Shown here: positions 16,671-23,828 of the stretch, in pieces
Layout of the letters: each line of letters opens with the position of its first letter
Position numbering within the stretch: the stretch's first letter is position 1
DNA from: an uncultured Bacillota bacterium
Lineage (GTDB): Bacteria > Bacillota > Clostridia > Oscillospirales > Oscillospiraceae
Direction: 5' to 3'
Length of the DNA stretch: 42,492 nucleotides
Assembly: GCA_947073765.1 (NCBI GenBank)
Contig: CAMTMZ010000023.1
Coordinates: 1-42,492 of the forward strand
Notes under the pieces: generated by a model
Seen by the model: only the letters and a program-made list of their open reading frames with translations
What the model was told of the DNA's origin: nothing
The model's database searches: none
Program-made: the position numbers and the translations under genes

Positions 16671-16793
16671 AAGCAGGAGAAAGCGCCGGCGCTTTTGCTG
16701 CGCCGGTGCGGTCACAACCGCCCGCAGTGCGGGCGGTTTCAGAGACGGAAGCTGACGCTTTTCTGCGGGCTGACATCTTCGATTGACGCTGAT
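16671..16793. ncRNA. Near-invariant non-coding block with two hairpins (element 1)
   Basis: 123 nt that match 32705-32827 of element 2 with only two substitutions, while the 200 nt just upstream (16470-16670) are scarcely alignable and flanking genes differ more. It holds hairpin CCGGCGC-TTTTGCT-GCGCCGG (16687-16707) and hairpin ACCGCCCGC-AGT-GCGGGCGGT (16718-16738) followed by TTT. Could be a small or structured RNA, part of oriT, or the 3' end of a short gene: a plus-strand frame shares its last ~36 codons in both elements, which nucleotide identity alone explains. Confidence 0.45.
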
Positions 16794-16821
16794 CCTTTAA
16801 AAAGCAGAGAAAAACGCCGTT

Positions 16822-16869
16822 ATTGCAGAGTTTGCAATGACGCTATTACAGAGTAAGGGAGGTTTTACA
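16822..16869. other. Candidate origin of transfer (oriT), element 1
   Basis: 48 nt identical to 32856-32903, directly in front of the MobC-relaxase operon. Contains the inverted repeat ATTGCA-GAGTT-TGCAAT (16822-16838) and the direct repeat ATTGCAGAG / ATTACAGAG, and ends in the ribosome-binding site AAGGGAGG of the MobC-like gene. Position, inverted repeat and conservation are what an oriT shows; no nick site can be assigned from sequence. Confidence 0.45.
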
Positions 16870-16871
16870 CA

Positions 16872-17279
16872 ATGAATAAAAACAAGGACCGCCACACCGT
16901 CTGGCTGACAGATGAGGCCTGGGACAAAGTCAAGGATCACTACCGCACCGATAACTGCTCCACACAGAATGAGTACATCGAGAAAGCAATCCAGTTCTAC
17001 TCCGGCTATCTCGATGCCGAACAGGCCGACAGCTACCTGCCCCGTGTGCTTGCAGAAGTGCTAGAGGGTAAGTTGGGTGCGCTGGGCGGCCGAATCGGGA
17101 AACTGCTGTTCAAGCTGTCAACGGAGGAGGCAATCATGGCACAAATCGTTGCCTACGGGTTCAATGTGGATCTGGACACGCTGAAAAAGGTACGGGTCAA
17201 CTGTATCAAAGACATCAAAGAGACGAACGGCGAAGTCGATTTTGAGGCCGCCTACAAATATCAAAAGAGGCTCGACTGA
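16872..17279 (+). CDS. MobC-like relaxosome accessory protein (element 1)
   Basis: 135 residues. The N-terminus (RHTVWLTDEAWDKVKDHYRT...TQNEYIEKAIQFYSGYL) has the strand-helix-helix pattern of ribbon-helix-helix DNA-binding proteins; the C-terminal half is helical, with a conserved LDTLKKVRVNCIKDIKE. Its TGA overlaps the relaxase ATG (TGATG), the usual arrangement of a relaxosome protein and its relaxase. Likely binds the adjacent oriT region. Near-identical to 32904-33311. Confidence 0.75.
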   Translation: MNKNKDRHTVWLTDEAWDKVKDHYRTDNCSTQNEYIEKAIQFYSGYLDAEQADSYLPRVLAEVLEGKLGALGGRIGKLLFKLSTEEAIMAQIVAYGFNVDLDTLKKVRVNCIKDIKETNGEVDFEAAYKYQKRLD

Positions 17280-19033
17280 TGCAGGGACTGATCCAAAAGA
17301 GCGGCTACATCAAGCCGGGCGGCGGCGCCGGGAACTACGCGGAGTACATCGGTACCCGTGACGGTGTGGAACTGCTGAACGCCGGCGACCAGTACCTAAA
17401 GTACATCGCGGAGCGGCCCCGCTCTCACGGCCTGTTCTCCAACGTGCAAAATACTGATTTGGAAAAGACGATGCAGGAGGTGAACAGCCACCCGGCTCCC
17501 GTCTGGACGTTCATCTACTCCCTCAAGCGGGAGGATGCTGTCCGGCTGGGGTACGACTCCGCTGAGAGCTGGCGGAAGCTCCTCCTGGCTCACCAGACGG
17601 AGCTGGCGGAGGCGATGAAGATACCGCCTAACCAGTTCCGCTGGTGCGCCGCCTTCCACGACGAAAAGCACCATCCCCACATCCACCTGATGGTCTGGTC
17701 AGCAAACCCGAAGCAAGGTTATCTGACAGAGCAGGGTATCGAGATGATGCGCTCCAAGCTGACCAACAATATTTTTCAGGACGAGTTGCTGCACCTCTAC
17801 AAACAGAAGGACCTGTCCTACCAGGAAGTGCGCGATACGGCGCAGGAGGCAATGCGCAATCTGATCCGAGAGATGAAGTCCGGAATCTGTGACTGTCCTG
17901 TCATTGAAGACAAGCTGTTCACCCTGTCCGAGATGCTCCAGGACGTCAAGGGCAAAAAAGTGTACGGCTACCTGACGAAACAGGTCAAGGCTCAGGTGGA
18001 CGCCATCGTGGATGAGTTGGCCCAGCTCCCGGCGGTGGCGGAGTGCTATGAGGTCTGGAACAAACTGCGAGATGAGCTGGAGAACTACTACAAGGACAAA
18101 CCCAGGGAACACCTGCCGCTGTCTCAGCAAAAGGAGTTCAAGTCGGTCAAGAATATGGTCATCCGTGAGGCGGAGCGGATTCGGTTGGACGAGATCACAT
18201 TCGAGGACGAGCAGATGGTCGATGAATTGGATGAGGAGGAAGAAGTCCTGAACATCCACCCTCACTGGCGAGTGGTGAACGCATATCGGGAAGCCCGGTA
18301 TGTCCTCTGCGATGACGATTCAACTTGGACAGAACAGGAGAAGGCCGTCCAAGTCCTGGAACAGCTCTGGGATGCTGGTTTCGCTGTGGCAGCGCATCAG
18401 TTGGGTAAGTGCTGGCGGGATGGCTTGGGTGTCTTGCCAGATGACGACAAAGCGGAGCTGTGGTTCCGCCGCTCCGCTGAGGCCGGGAATGATTTCTCCC
18501 AGTATGCGCTGGGCAAGCTGCTGCAAAGTAGGAAACGGGTTGAAGAAGCTGTCAACTGGTTTGAAAAAGCCGCCACGCAGGGCAACCAGTATGCCAGCTA
18601 CCGGCTGGGGAAGCTCTATCTCCTGGGTGATGGTGCTCCAAAGAATACGGAAAAAGCCATCGAATACCTGACCCAGGCGGCTGAGAGCGGCAACCAATAT
18701 GCGCAGTACGCACTCGGCAAGCTGTACTTGGACAGGCAAGATGTGGAACAAGCTCACTACTGGTTCACTCAATCCGCTACACAAGGAAACGAGTACGCTC
18801 AGTTCTTCCTGGATCGCTGGGATAACCTGAAACCTCCCTCGGTCATGCTGTCGGTCACTCAGTTGCTCCACCACATAAGTGAATTTTTCCAGGATAACTC
18901 TATTCCTCCTCAAGCCCCAGCAGGACAACAGGTTGATCGAAAGCTGCGGCTCAAAATCGGAGAGAAGAAGATTGCTATGGGGCACAAGGCAGATGATCAC
19001 GAGGAGTACAACGGGCCGTCAATGTCCATGTGA
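17279..19033 (+). CDS. MobL/MobP-type relaxase with C-terminal Sel1 repeats (element 1)
   Basis: 584 residues. The relaxase domain (1-~270) has the metal-binding triad in FHDEKHHPHIHLMVW (His127, His134, His136 region) and the N-terminal SGYIKPGGGAGNYAEYI typical of MobL. It would nick oriT and lead the strand into a recipient. A linker of coiled, acidic sequence follows. Residues ~365-505 contain four or five Sel1-like repeats (AAHQLGKCWRDGLG, SQYALGKLLQ, ASYRLGKLYLLGDG, AQYALGKLYL, AQFFLDR), a protein-interaction solenoid. No type IV secretion genes accompany it, so it would borrow a helper's channel. Near copy at 33311-35065. Confidence 0.85.
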   Translation: MQGLIQKSGYIKPGGGAGNYAEYIGTRDGVELLNAGDQYLKYIAERPRSHGLFSNVQNTDLEKTMQEVNSHPAPVWTFIYSLKREDAVRLGYDSAESWRKLLLAHQTELAEAMKIPPNQFRWCAAFHDEKHHPHIHLMVWSANPKQGYLTEQGIEMMRSKLTNNIFQDELLHLYKQKDLSYQEVRDTAQEAMRNLIREMKSGICDCPVIEDKLFTLSEMLQDVKGKKVYGYLTKQVKAQVDAIVDELAQLPAVAECYEVWNKLRDELENYYKDKPREHLPLSQQKEFKSVKNMVIREAERIRLDEITFEDEQMVDELDEEEEVLNIHPHWRVVNAYREARYVLCDDDSTWTEQEKAVQVLEQLWDAGFAVAAHQLGKCWRDGLGVLPDDDKAELWFRRSAEAGNDFSQYALGKLLQSRKRVEEAVNWFEKAATQGNQYASYRLGKLYLLGDGAPKNTEKAIEYLTQAAESGNQYAQYALGKLYLDRQDVEQAHYWFTQSATQGNEYAQFFLDRWDNLKPPSVMLSVTQLLHHISEFFQDNSIPPQAPAGQQVDRKLRLKIGEKKIAMGHKADDHEEYNGPSMSM

Positions 19034-19044
19034 GCACTCAAAAA

Positions 19045-19070
19045 CTGCTGCGCAGTAAACAAGAGCAACC
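19045..19070. repeat. Recurring border motif after the relaxase gene
   Basis: CTGCTGCGCAGTAAACAAGA is one of eight clear copies of this motif in the window (others at 1249, 16451, 21142, 32566, 35077, 37842, 38038). This copy sits 12 nt after the relaxase stop. The remaining 19071-19159 segment carries the DUF6809 leader. Confidence 0.6.
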
Positions 19071-19159
19071 TATTAAATTTCTGATAACTCTGCTCAAAAG
19101 GGATGGCTATTCAGTTGCGATTGGGGTATTGTGTGTTGCTGCAAAGGAGGTTGATGAAA

Positions 19160-19456
19160 ATGAGAAAAACTCTGGAAGATCTCTACTATGGCAACATCAC
19201 ACCCAATGAACAGCAGATGACTCCCGGCTCAGAAATGGAGAAGGCAGTAGCCCGTGTCGCCAGCTGCGAAAAGCAGCTCTTGGAGCGGCTTGAGGAAACT
19301 GAACAAGATGCTCTCACAAAGCTCATTCGGTCGCAGCATGAGATCAACAGCATCACAGCAGTCGAAAATTTCATCCTGGGCTTCCGGCTGGGCGTCAGGA
19401 TCATGGCCGAGTGCATGGATGAGAATGACGGCGACATAAGGAACGGAGGTGGATAA
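19160..19456 (+). CDS. DUF6809 family protein (element 1)
   Basis: 98 residues from ATG 19160, nine nt after AAAGGAGG; an ATG two codons earlier is absent in the element 2 copy. The opening LEDLYYGNITPNEQQMTPGS and the C-terminal ENFILGFRLGVRIMAECM match DUF6809, a small helical family common on Clostridia mobile elements, of unknown function. It lies just upstream of the integrase gene and is probably co-transcribed with it. Confidence 0.8.
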   Translation: MRKTLEDLYYGNITPNEQQMTPGSEMEKAVARVASCEKQLLERLEETEQDALTKLIRSQHEINSITAVENFILGFRLGVRIMAECMDENDGDIRNGGG

Positions 19457-19459
19457 GCG

Positions 19460-20614
19460 GTGGCAAAGAAACGAGCAAACGGTGAGGGCAACATCCGCAA
19501 GCGCAAGGATGGTCGCTGGGAGGGCCGGTACACTGCCGGCTACGATTCAGAAACCGGCAAGCGGATCATCAAGAACGTCCTCGGCAAGACGCAAGCCGAG
19601 GTCAAGGAGAAGCTCGCCCAGGCGCAGCAGGAGACATCTGGTCTGGATGTGGGCCGCAGTGAGGACTACACAGTGGCTACCTGGCTCCGCAGCTGGTACG
19701 AACTCTATGCCAAGCCCAACGTCAGGCCGGCCACAGCGGACCGCTACTACCTGATCATCGAGACCTACACCATCCCTCGGATTGGCAAAATCAAGCTCAA
19801 CAAGTTAACCTCCCGTGATCTCCAAAAACTCTACAAAGACCTGATGGAGCGCGGCAGGATACAGAAGCGGAGCGGCAAGGGCAACCCTGGGCTGAGCAGC
19901 ACCACTGTGAGAAGCGTCCACCTCACCCTCCACTGCGCTTTCGAGAGGGCTGTCAAAGAGAGACTGATTCCCCGCAACCCCACCGATGACTGCATCGCTC
20001 CCAAGGTGCAGAAGGTGGAAATGAAAACGCTCCTGCCTGAACACCTGAAAGCCTATTTAAACGCCGCAAACGCCAGAGGGGTACTCCCCATGTTCTACTT
20101 GGAACTGGTCAGCGGGCTGAGAAAAGGTGAATTGGTGGCGCTCCTCTGGAGCGACCTGGATGCAGAGCATAAGACGATCTCCGTCAGCAAGCAGTACGTC
20201 CGCAACCCTAGCGGCGAAGTGATGCTCTCCAGGCCCAAAACAGAGACATCTGTCAGGCAGGTATCCATCCCACAGGATGCAGTCGACCTGCTAATCCAGG
20301 AGCACGACAAACACCTGGACAATCCGTATATGTTCCCCTCGCCAGTGACCGGAGAGATGTACCACCCGGACTCAGTGGTAAAGCTCCATGAGAAAATCCT
20401 GAGGGACGCCGGCCTGGAGCACATTCGTTTCCATGATCTCAGACACACATTTGCGACTCTGGCCCTCCAGAACGGTGTAGATGTGAAAACCGTCTCCAGC
20501 ATGCTGGGGCACTACGATGCGGGCTTCACCCTCCGCACCTACACCCACGCTACCCGGCAGCAGCAGAATCGGGCGGCGGAGACGATGGGAAATTTCATGG
20601 CACAGGTCATGTAA
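19460..20614 (+). CDS. int: Tn916-family tyrosine integrase (element 1)
   Basis: 384 residues from a GTG with CGGAGGTGG upstream. N-terminal arm-binding domain (ANGEGNIRKRKDGRWEGRY), SAM-like core-binding domain (~65-165), and catalytic domain with Arg221 (SGLRKGE), Lys244, His325-x-x-Arg328 (HDLRHTFATLA), His351 (LGHYDAG) and the nucleophile Tyr361 (LRTYTH). All six catalytic positions are intact, so it should be active on the tRNA-Thr core 200 nt downstream. It differs from the element 2 integrase at about 15 of 384 positions, so each may act on the other's ends. Confidence 0.95.
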   Translation: MAKKRANGEGNIRKRKDGRWEGRYTAGYDSETGKRIIKNVLGKTQAEVKEKLAQAQQETSGLDVGRSEDYTVATWLRSWYELYAKPNVRPATADRYYLIIETYTIPRIGKIKLNKLTSRDLQKLYKDLMERGRIQKRSGKGNPGLSSTTVRSVHLTLHCAFERAVKERLIPRNPTDDCIAPKVQKVEMKTLLPEHLKAYLNAANARGVLPMFYLELVSGLRKGELVALLWSDLDAEHKTISVSKQYVRNPSGEVMLSRPKTETSVRQVSIPQDAVDLLIQEHDKHLDNPYMFPSPVTGEMYHPDSVVKLHEKILRDAGLEHIRFHDLRHTFATLALQNGVDVKTVSSMLGHYDAGFTLRTYTHATRQQQNRAAETMGNFMAQVM

Positions 20615-20635
20615 GCCAAAAAAGCGACGAAAACG

Positions 20636-20665
20636 CCAGACAGGAAAGCAGAACTTCCTGTCTGG
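20636..20665 (+). terminator. Hairpin after integrase gene (element 1)
   Basis: Perfect 11-bp stem CCAGACAGGAA (20636-20646) with TTCCTGTCTGG (20655-20665). The T-run is poor, so it may be a terminator or an mRNA 3' end. Conserved at 36666-36697. Confidence 0.6.
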
Positions 20666-20695
20666 TGCTCTCTGTCCCTCTTCGGGCATTTCGGC

Positions 20696-20717
20696 GTGTG
20701 GGTCACGGTGTGGGTCA
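20696..20717. repeat. Right arm-type direct repeats (element 1)
   Basis: Two GTGTGGGTCA units separated by CG, between the integrase gene and the att site, in the same orientation as at the left ends. Inferred integrase arm site. Confidence 0.7.
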
Positions 20718-20767
20718 ACGAAAAGTCGCAAAAATAAATCGACCGAAAAAATTGAGAAAATAAGAGA

Positions 20768-20801
20768 AATCCCGCCAGAATCAATGGATTCAAGCGGGAT
20801 T
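20768..20801. terminator. Bidirectional hairpin abutting the tRNA-Thr end
   Basis: AATCCCGC (20768-20775) pairs with GCGGGATT (20794-20801), and inside it GAATC (20778-20782) with GATTC (20787-20791). TTTT follows on the plus strand and the tRNA CCA end lies 2 nt away on the minus strand, so it could end both integrase and tRNA transcripts. Also present before att at 36834. Confidence 0.7.
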
Positions 20802-20802
20802 T

Positions 20803-20848
20803 TGGAGCTGCTACCCAGATTTGAACTGGGGACCTCATCCTTACCAAG
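20803..20848 (-). repeat. Attachment site 2: tRNA-Thr 3' half (junction of elements 1 and 2)
   Basis: Minus-strand tRNA-Thr 3' half: TTGGTAA anticodon loop, GGATG, T arm CCCAG-TTCAAAT-CTGGG, acceptor TAGCAGC, T, CCA. The 5' half is absent. Core 20831-20847 equals that of sites 1 and 3. The T arm is that of site 3, not site 1, meaning elements 1 and 2 bring the same tRNA end. Confidence 0.85.
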
Positions 20849-20985
20849 TGATTGGAAGCTCTGGGAGTGCTGCTGTTTGGCACTTTCGGGGCGTTTTTGT
20901 TGCGGAGAGGCATGGTCTTTGACACTTTCCCATCCGTTGACTCCGTCCGCTTTTTTCCGCGTGTGGGTCACGGTGTGGGTCAAAC
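20848..20985. repeat. Element 2 left end with arm-type direct repeats
   Basis: Closely matches 270-408, including GTGATTGGAAGCTCTGGGA beside the core and the GTGTGGGTCA pair at 20961-20982. Confidence 0.75.
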
Positions 20986-20990
20986 CCAAA

Positions 20991-21130
20991 TCACGAAGCA
21001 GATGCGGGGTGCTCCTCAGAGAGCGGAAATTCCAGCCTGATTGCCCGCTCCTGCTCATAGGTGACTCTGGTAATCTCCTCTTTTGTAGGCAACAGTTTAC
21101 CATAGAGGGGTGTAAAATACAAGTCCCGCA
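20991..21130 (-). pseudogene. Remnant small ORF in the first slot of element 2
   Basis: A minus-strand frame ends at 20991 with KEEITRVTYEQERAIRLEFP and a short acidic tail, not recognised. Upstream its frame runs into the boundary repeat shared with 37817-37867 (the VWVRDLY... stretch is also found as untranslated sequence upstream of the GNAT gene). It holds the place of the HEPN/MNT pair of element 1 and the GNAT pair of element 3, so it may be the tail of a lost module or a tiny gene of ~35 codons from a TTG. Confidence 0.35.
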
Positions 21131-21312
21131 CCCACACAGAATTTGCTACGCTGTAAACAATATAGGGGCTGTGACGCTGTGCAGTTCGCTTATTTTTCAC
21201 CTCTACATTTCTCCGTTTATCCCTATCGACTTTCGTCTCCTATTTCGGTATTGCGTTGCTTACGAAGGCCCCACAAAATACTGAAATCAGGAGGAAACGC
21301 AAATGACCAACA
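21108..21312. repeat. Boundary motif plus leader relic (element 2 copy)
   Basis: Contains ATACAAGTCCCGCACCCACA and TTTGCTACGCTGTAAACAA (21142-21160), both also at 37817-37867, then a leader (21170-21305) parallel to 41982-42121: CGCTTATTTTTCACCTCT, TTCGGTATTGCGTTGCTT, and AGGAGGAAACGCAAATG. The start codon (21303) and ribosome-binding site survive but the gene after it is gone; the galT stop codon follows within 20 nt. This marks the left cargo border. Confidence 0.65.
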
Positions 21313-21318
21313 TACACC

Positions 21319-22812
21319 TCATTTTACCTCTTCCAAAAATTTCACAAAGGCCTGCTTGCCTGCATTACTACGCTTATAGACCCCAGCGTGCTCCAACACC
21401 TGGGCGAAGACCAGGCCGGTTTCCTTCTGGACGATGTCCAGGGCGTTTTCCTTCGTGATGGTGTACTTCCTGACAAACCCCTCCGCCCAGTCTGCGTGCT
21501 TGGCGGTAAGCTCATTGACTCGCAGGCCGGAACCGGTGGCCAGACACTTGGCCACTGCGGCCAGCTCCTCCTTCAGCCGGGCGGGGAGAACCGCCAGGCC
21601 CATCACCTCGATCAAGCCGATGTTTTCCTTCTTGATGTGGTGGAGCTCGGCGTGGGGGTGGTAGACCCCCAGGGGGTGCTCCTTCGTGGTGATGTTGTTC
21701 CGCAGGACCAGGTCCAGCTCGAACTTCTCCCCTCTCCGCCGGGCGATGGGGGTGATGGTGTTGTGGGGCTCGCCGTCGGTCTCGGCGAAGATGAAGGCGT
21801 CCTTGTCGGTGTAGCCCCGCCAGGCGGTGAGGATCCTGTCCGCCAGGTCGATGAGCCGCTCGGGATTTTCGGAGGCGATCCGCACCACCGACATGGGCCA
21901 CTTGACGATGCCGGCGTCGATGTCCTCATAGCCGGGGAAGGTGAAGGGGGTCTCCACCGGGGCCTTCTCCATGGCAAAGGTGTAGTGTCCGCCCTGGAAG
22001 TGGTCGTGGGCCAGGATGGAGCCGCCCACGATGGGCAGGTCGGCGTTGGAACCCACAAAGTAGTGGGGGAACTGACGGACGAAGTCCAGCAGCTTGGCGA
22101 AGCAGGCCCGGTCGATCTTCATGGGCACATGCTCGCTGTTCAGGCAGATGCAGTGCTCGTTGTAGTAGACATAGGGGGAGTACTGCAAAAACCAGGGGGA
22201 GCCGTTGATGGTGATGGGGACAATGCGGTGGTTCTGCCGGGCGGGGTGGTTGACCCGGCCGGCGTAGCCCTCGTTCTCGGCGCACAGCTGGCACCGGGGA
22301 TAGGCGGAGGCGGGGAGGTTCTTGGCCGCGGCGATGGTCTTGGGGTCCTTCTCCGGCTTGGACAGGTTGATGGTGATGTCCAGCTCACCGTACTCGGTGG
22401 GAGCCTTCCACTGCATATCCTTGGCGATGCGGTCCCGGCGGATGTAGTTGGTGTCCTGGCTGAATTTGTAGTACCAGTCGGTGGCCTTTCGGGGGTCCGC
22501 GGCGCACAGGGACTGGAATGCTTCGATCACCTGGGCGGGCCGGGGGATGAGCCGCCCCATGAGCTCGGTATCGAACAGGTCCCGGTAGACCACCGAGTTT
22601 TCGGTGAGCACGCCCCGGGCGTAGGCATCGTCCAGGAGCTTCCCCAGGATGGGGGCCAGCTCCAGCTCCCCCCACTCCTGGCCGGGATCGGTGTAGCTAT
22701 CCAGCTTTAGGACATCCAGAATGGTGTTGATGGCCCAGGTGTACTCGTTTTCCTGAATCAATCCGGTGCGCAGAGCATAGGTGGCCAGCTTGGAGACGGC
22801 TTCGTCGATCAT
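21319..22812 (-). CDS. galT: Galactose-1-phosphate uridylyltransferase (Firmicutes class II)
   Basis: 497 residues, the long Firmicutes type rather than the ~350-residue Escherichia type. Active-site segment GGSILAHDHFQGGHYTF (His269 and His271 region, 263-279) plus a cysteine pair CQLC (174-177). It swaps UMP between UDP-glucose and galactose 1-phosphate in the Leloir pathway. Third gene of galK-galE-galT, 3 nt after galE. Uses the glucose-phosphate pool fed by the same element's alpha-galactosidase products. Confidence 0.95.
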   Translation of the reverse strand: MIDEAVSKLATYALRTGLIQENEYTWAINTILDVLKLDSYTDPGQEWGELELAPILGKLLDDAYARGVLTENSVVYRDLFDTELMGRLIPRPAQVIEAFQSLCAADPRKATDWYYKFSQDTNYIRRDRIAKDMQWKAPTEYGELDITINLSKPEKDPKTIAAAKNLPASAYPRCQLCAENEGYAGRVNHPARQNHRIVPITINGSPWFLQYSPYVYYNEHCICLNSEHVPMKIDRACFAKLLDFVRQFPHYFVGSNADLPIVGGSILAHDHFQGGHYTFAMEKAPVETPFTFPGYEDIDAGIVKWPMSVVRIASENPERLIDLADRILTAWRGYTDKDAFIFAETDGEPHNTITPIARRRGEKFELDLVLRNNITTKEHPLGVYHPHAELHHIKKENIGLIEVMGLAVLPARLKEELAAVAKCLATGSGLRVNELTAKHADWAEGFVRKYTITKENALDIVQKETGLVFAQVLEHAGVYKRSNAGKQAFVKFLEEVK

Positions 22813-22815
22813 GGC

Positions 22816-23808
22816 TCAGCCCTCCTCATAGCCATGGGGGTGGCTCTTGTGCCAGTTCCAGGCGGAGGACACGATAACCTCCAGGTCGGCGTACTGGGGC
22901 TTCCAGCCCAGGACGGTCTTGGCCTTCTCCGAGGAGGCCACCAGCTGAGCGGGGTCGCCGGCCCGGCGAGGGGCGATCTCGGCGGGAATGGGGTGGCCGG
23001 TGACCTTCCGGGCCACGTCCACCACCTCCTTGTTGGTGAAACCCACCCCGTTGCCCAGGTTGAACACGTTGTTCTCCTCACCCTTGAGCAGGTAGTCCAG
23101 GGCCAGGATGTGGGCCTGGGCCAGATCGGTGACGTGGATGTAGTCCCGGACACAGGTACCGTCTTTGGTGGGATAGTCGCCGCCGAAGATGGACAGCTTC
23201 TCCCGCTGGCCGTTAGGCACTTGGAGGATCACGGGAATGAGATGGGTCTCAGGGTTATGGGCCTCGCCGATGGCCCCGGAGGGATGGGCGCCGCAGGCGT
23301 TGAAGTACCGCAGAGCCACATACCGCAGGCCATGGGCCCGGCTGGTCCAGGCCATCATCTTCTCCATGGACAGCTTGGTCTCTCCGTAGCAGTTGGTGGG
23401 GACAGTTTTATCCGTCTCCAGGATGGGCACCTGCTCGGGCTCGCCGTAGGTGGCGGCGGTGGAGGAGAAGACGATCTTGTCCACCCCGTGGGCCACCATG
23501 GCCTGGAGCAGCACCATGGTGCCATGGAGGTTGTTGTCGTAGTACTTCAGGGGATCGGACATGGACTCCCCCACCTGGGAGGATGCAGCAAAGTGGATGA
23601 CCCCGTCGATCTTCTCCGCCTGGAACAGCACGTCCAGGGCCGCCCGCTCCCGGATGTCCAGCTTGTAGAACCGGGCCTTGGGGTGGACGGCGGCCTTGAA
23701 GCCGGTCTGGAGGTTGTCGGCCACCACCACGTCCCGGCCGGCGTCGATGAGTTCGTACACGGTGTGGGAGCCGATGTAGCCGGCCCCGCCTAATACTAAA
23801 ATCGCCAT
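22816..23808 (-). CDS. galE: UDP-glucose 4-epimerase
   Basis: 330 residues from ATG 23808 (AAGGAAGG upstream); a longer frame to 23880 overlaps galK and lacks a site. Rossmann NAD motif GGAGYIGSH (7-15), SSTAATYGEP with the catalytic Ser/Thr, and the Tyr-x3-Lys pair in CYGETKLSME. Interconverts UDP-galactose and UDP-glucose, regenerating the GalT donor. Lies 20 nt after galK. Confidence 0.96.
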   Translation of the reverse strand: MAILVLGGAGYIGSHTVYELIDAGRDVVVADNLQTGFKAAVHPKARFYKLDIRERAALDVLFQAEKIDGVIHFAASSQVGESMSDPLKYYDNNLHGTMVLLQAMVAHGVDKIVFSSTAATYGEPEQVPILETDKTVPTNCYGETKLSMEKMMAWTSRAHGLRYVALRYFNACGAHPSGAIGEAHNPETHLIPVILQVPNGQREKLSIFGGDYPTKDGTCVRDYIHVTDLAQAHILALDYLLKGEENNVFNLGNGVGFTNKEVVDVARKVTGHPIPAEIAPRRAGDPAQLVASSEKAKTVLGWKPQYADLEVIVSSAWNWHKSHPHGYEEG

Positions 23809-23828
23809 AATGTTTCCTTCCTTTCTAA

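Larger units (their letters stand above)
253..20847. mobile_element. Integrative mobilisable element 1, beta-glucan cargo (~20.6 kb)
   Basis: Bounded by two copies of the tRNA-Thr 3'-half core (253-269 and 20831-20847). Order inside: left end with arm repeat, HEPN/MNT pair, leader relic, beta-glucan cargo, DUF6076-like gene, xis-like gene, HTH_36 gene, MobC-like protein, MobL relaxase, DUF6809, integrase, arm repeat, att. No type IV secretion genes are seen, so it would be mobilisable rather than self-conjugative. The integrase lies next to the tRNA-proximal att copy, as is usual for elements that insert into tRNA 3' ends. Whether it still excises cannot be told from sequence alone. Confidence 0.75.

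Noticed and set aside
16373-16786. Plus-strand frame sharing its last ~36 codons with 32500-32820
   Set aside because: Upstream parts of the two frames are unrelated and overlap HTH_36; the shared tail is explained by the near-identical nucleotide block and has no start or ribosome-binding site of its own.
16872-20614. Self-conjugative element
   Set aside because: No VirB4/TraG-like coupling protein, ATPase or channel genes are present in either complete element, so mobilisable is the stronger claim.
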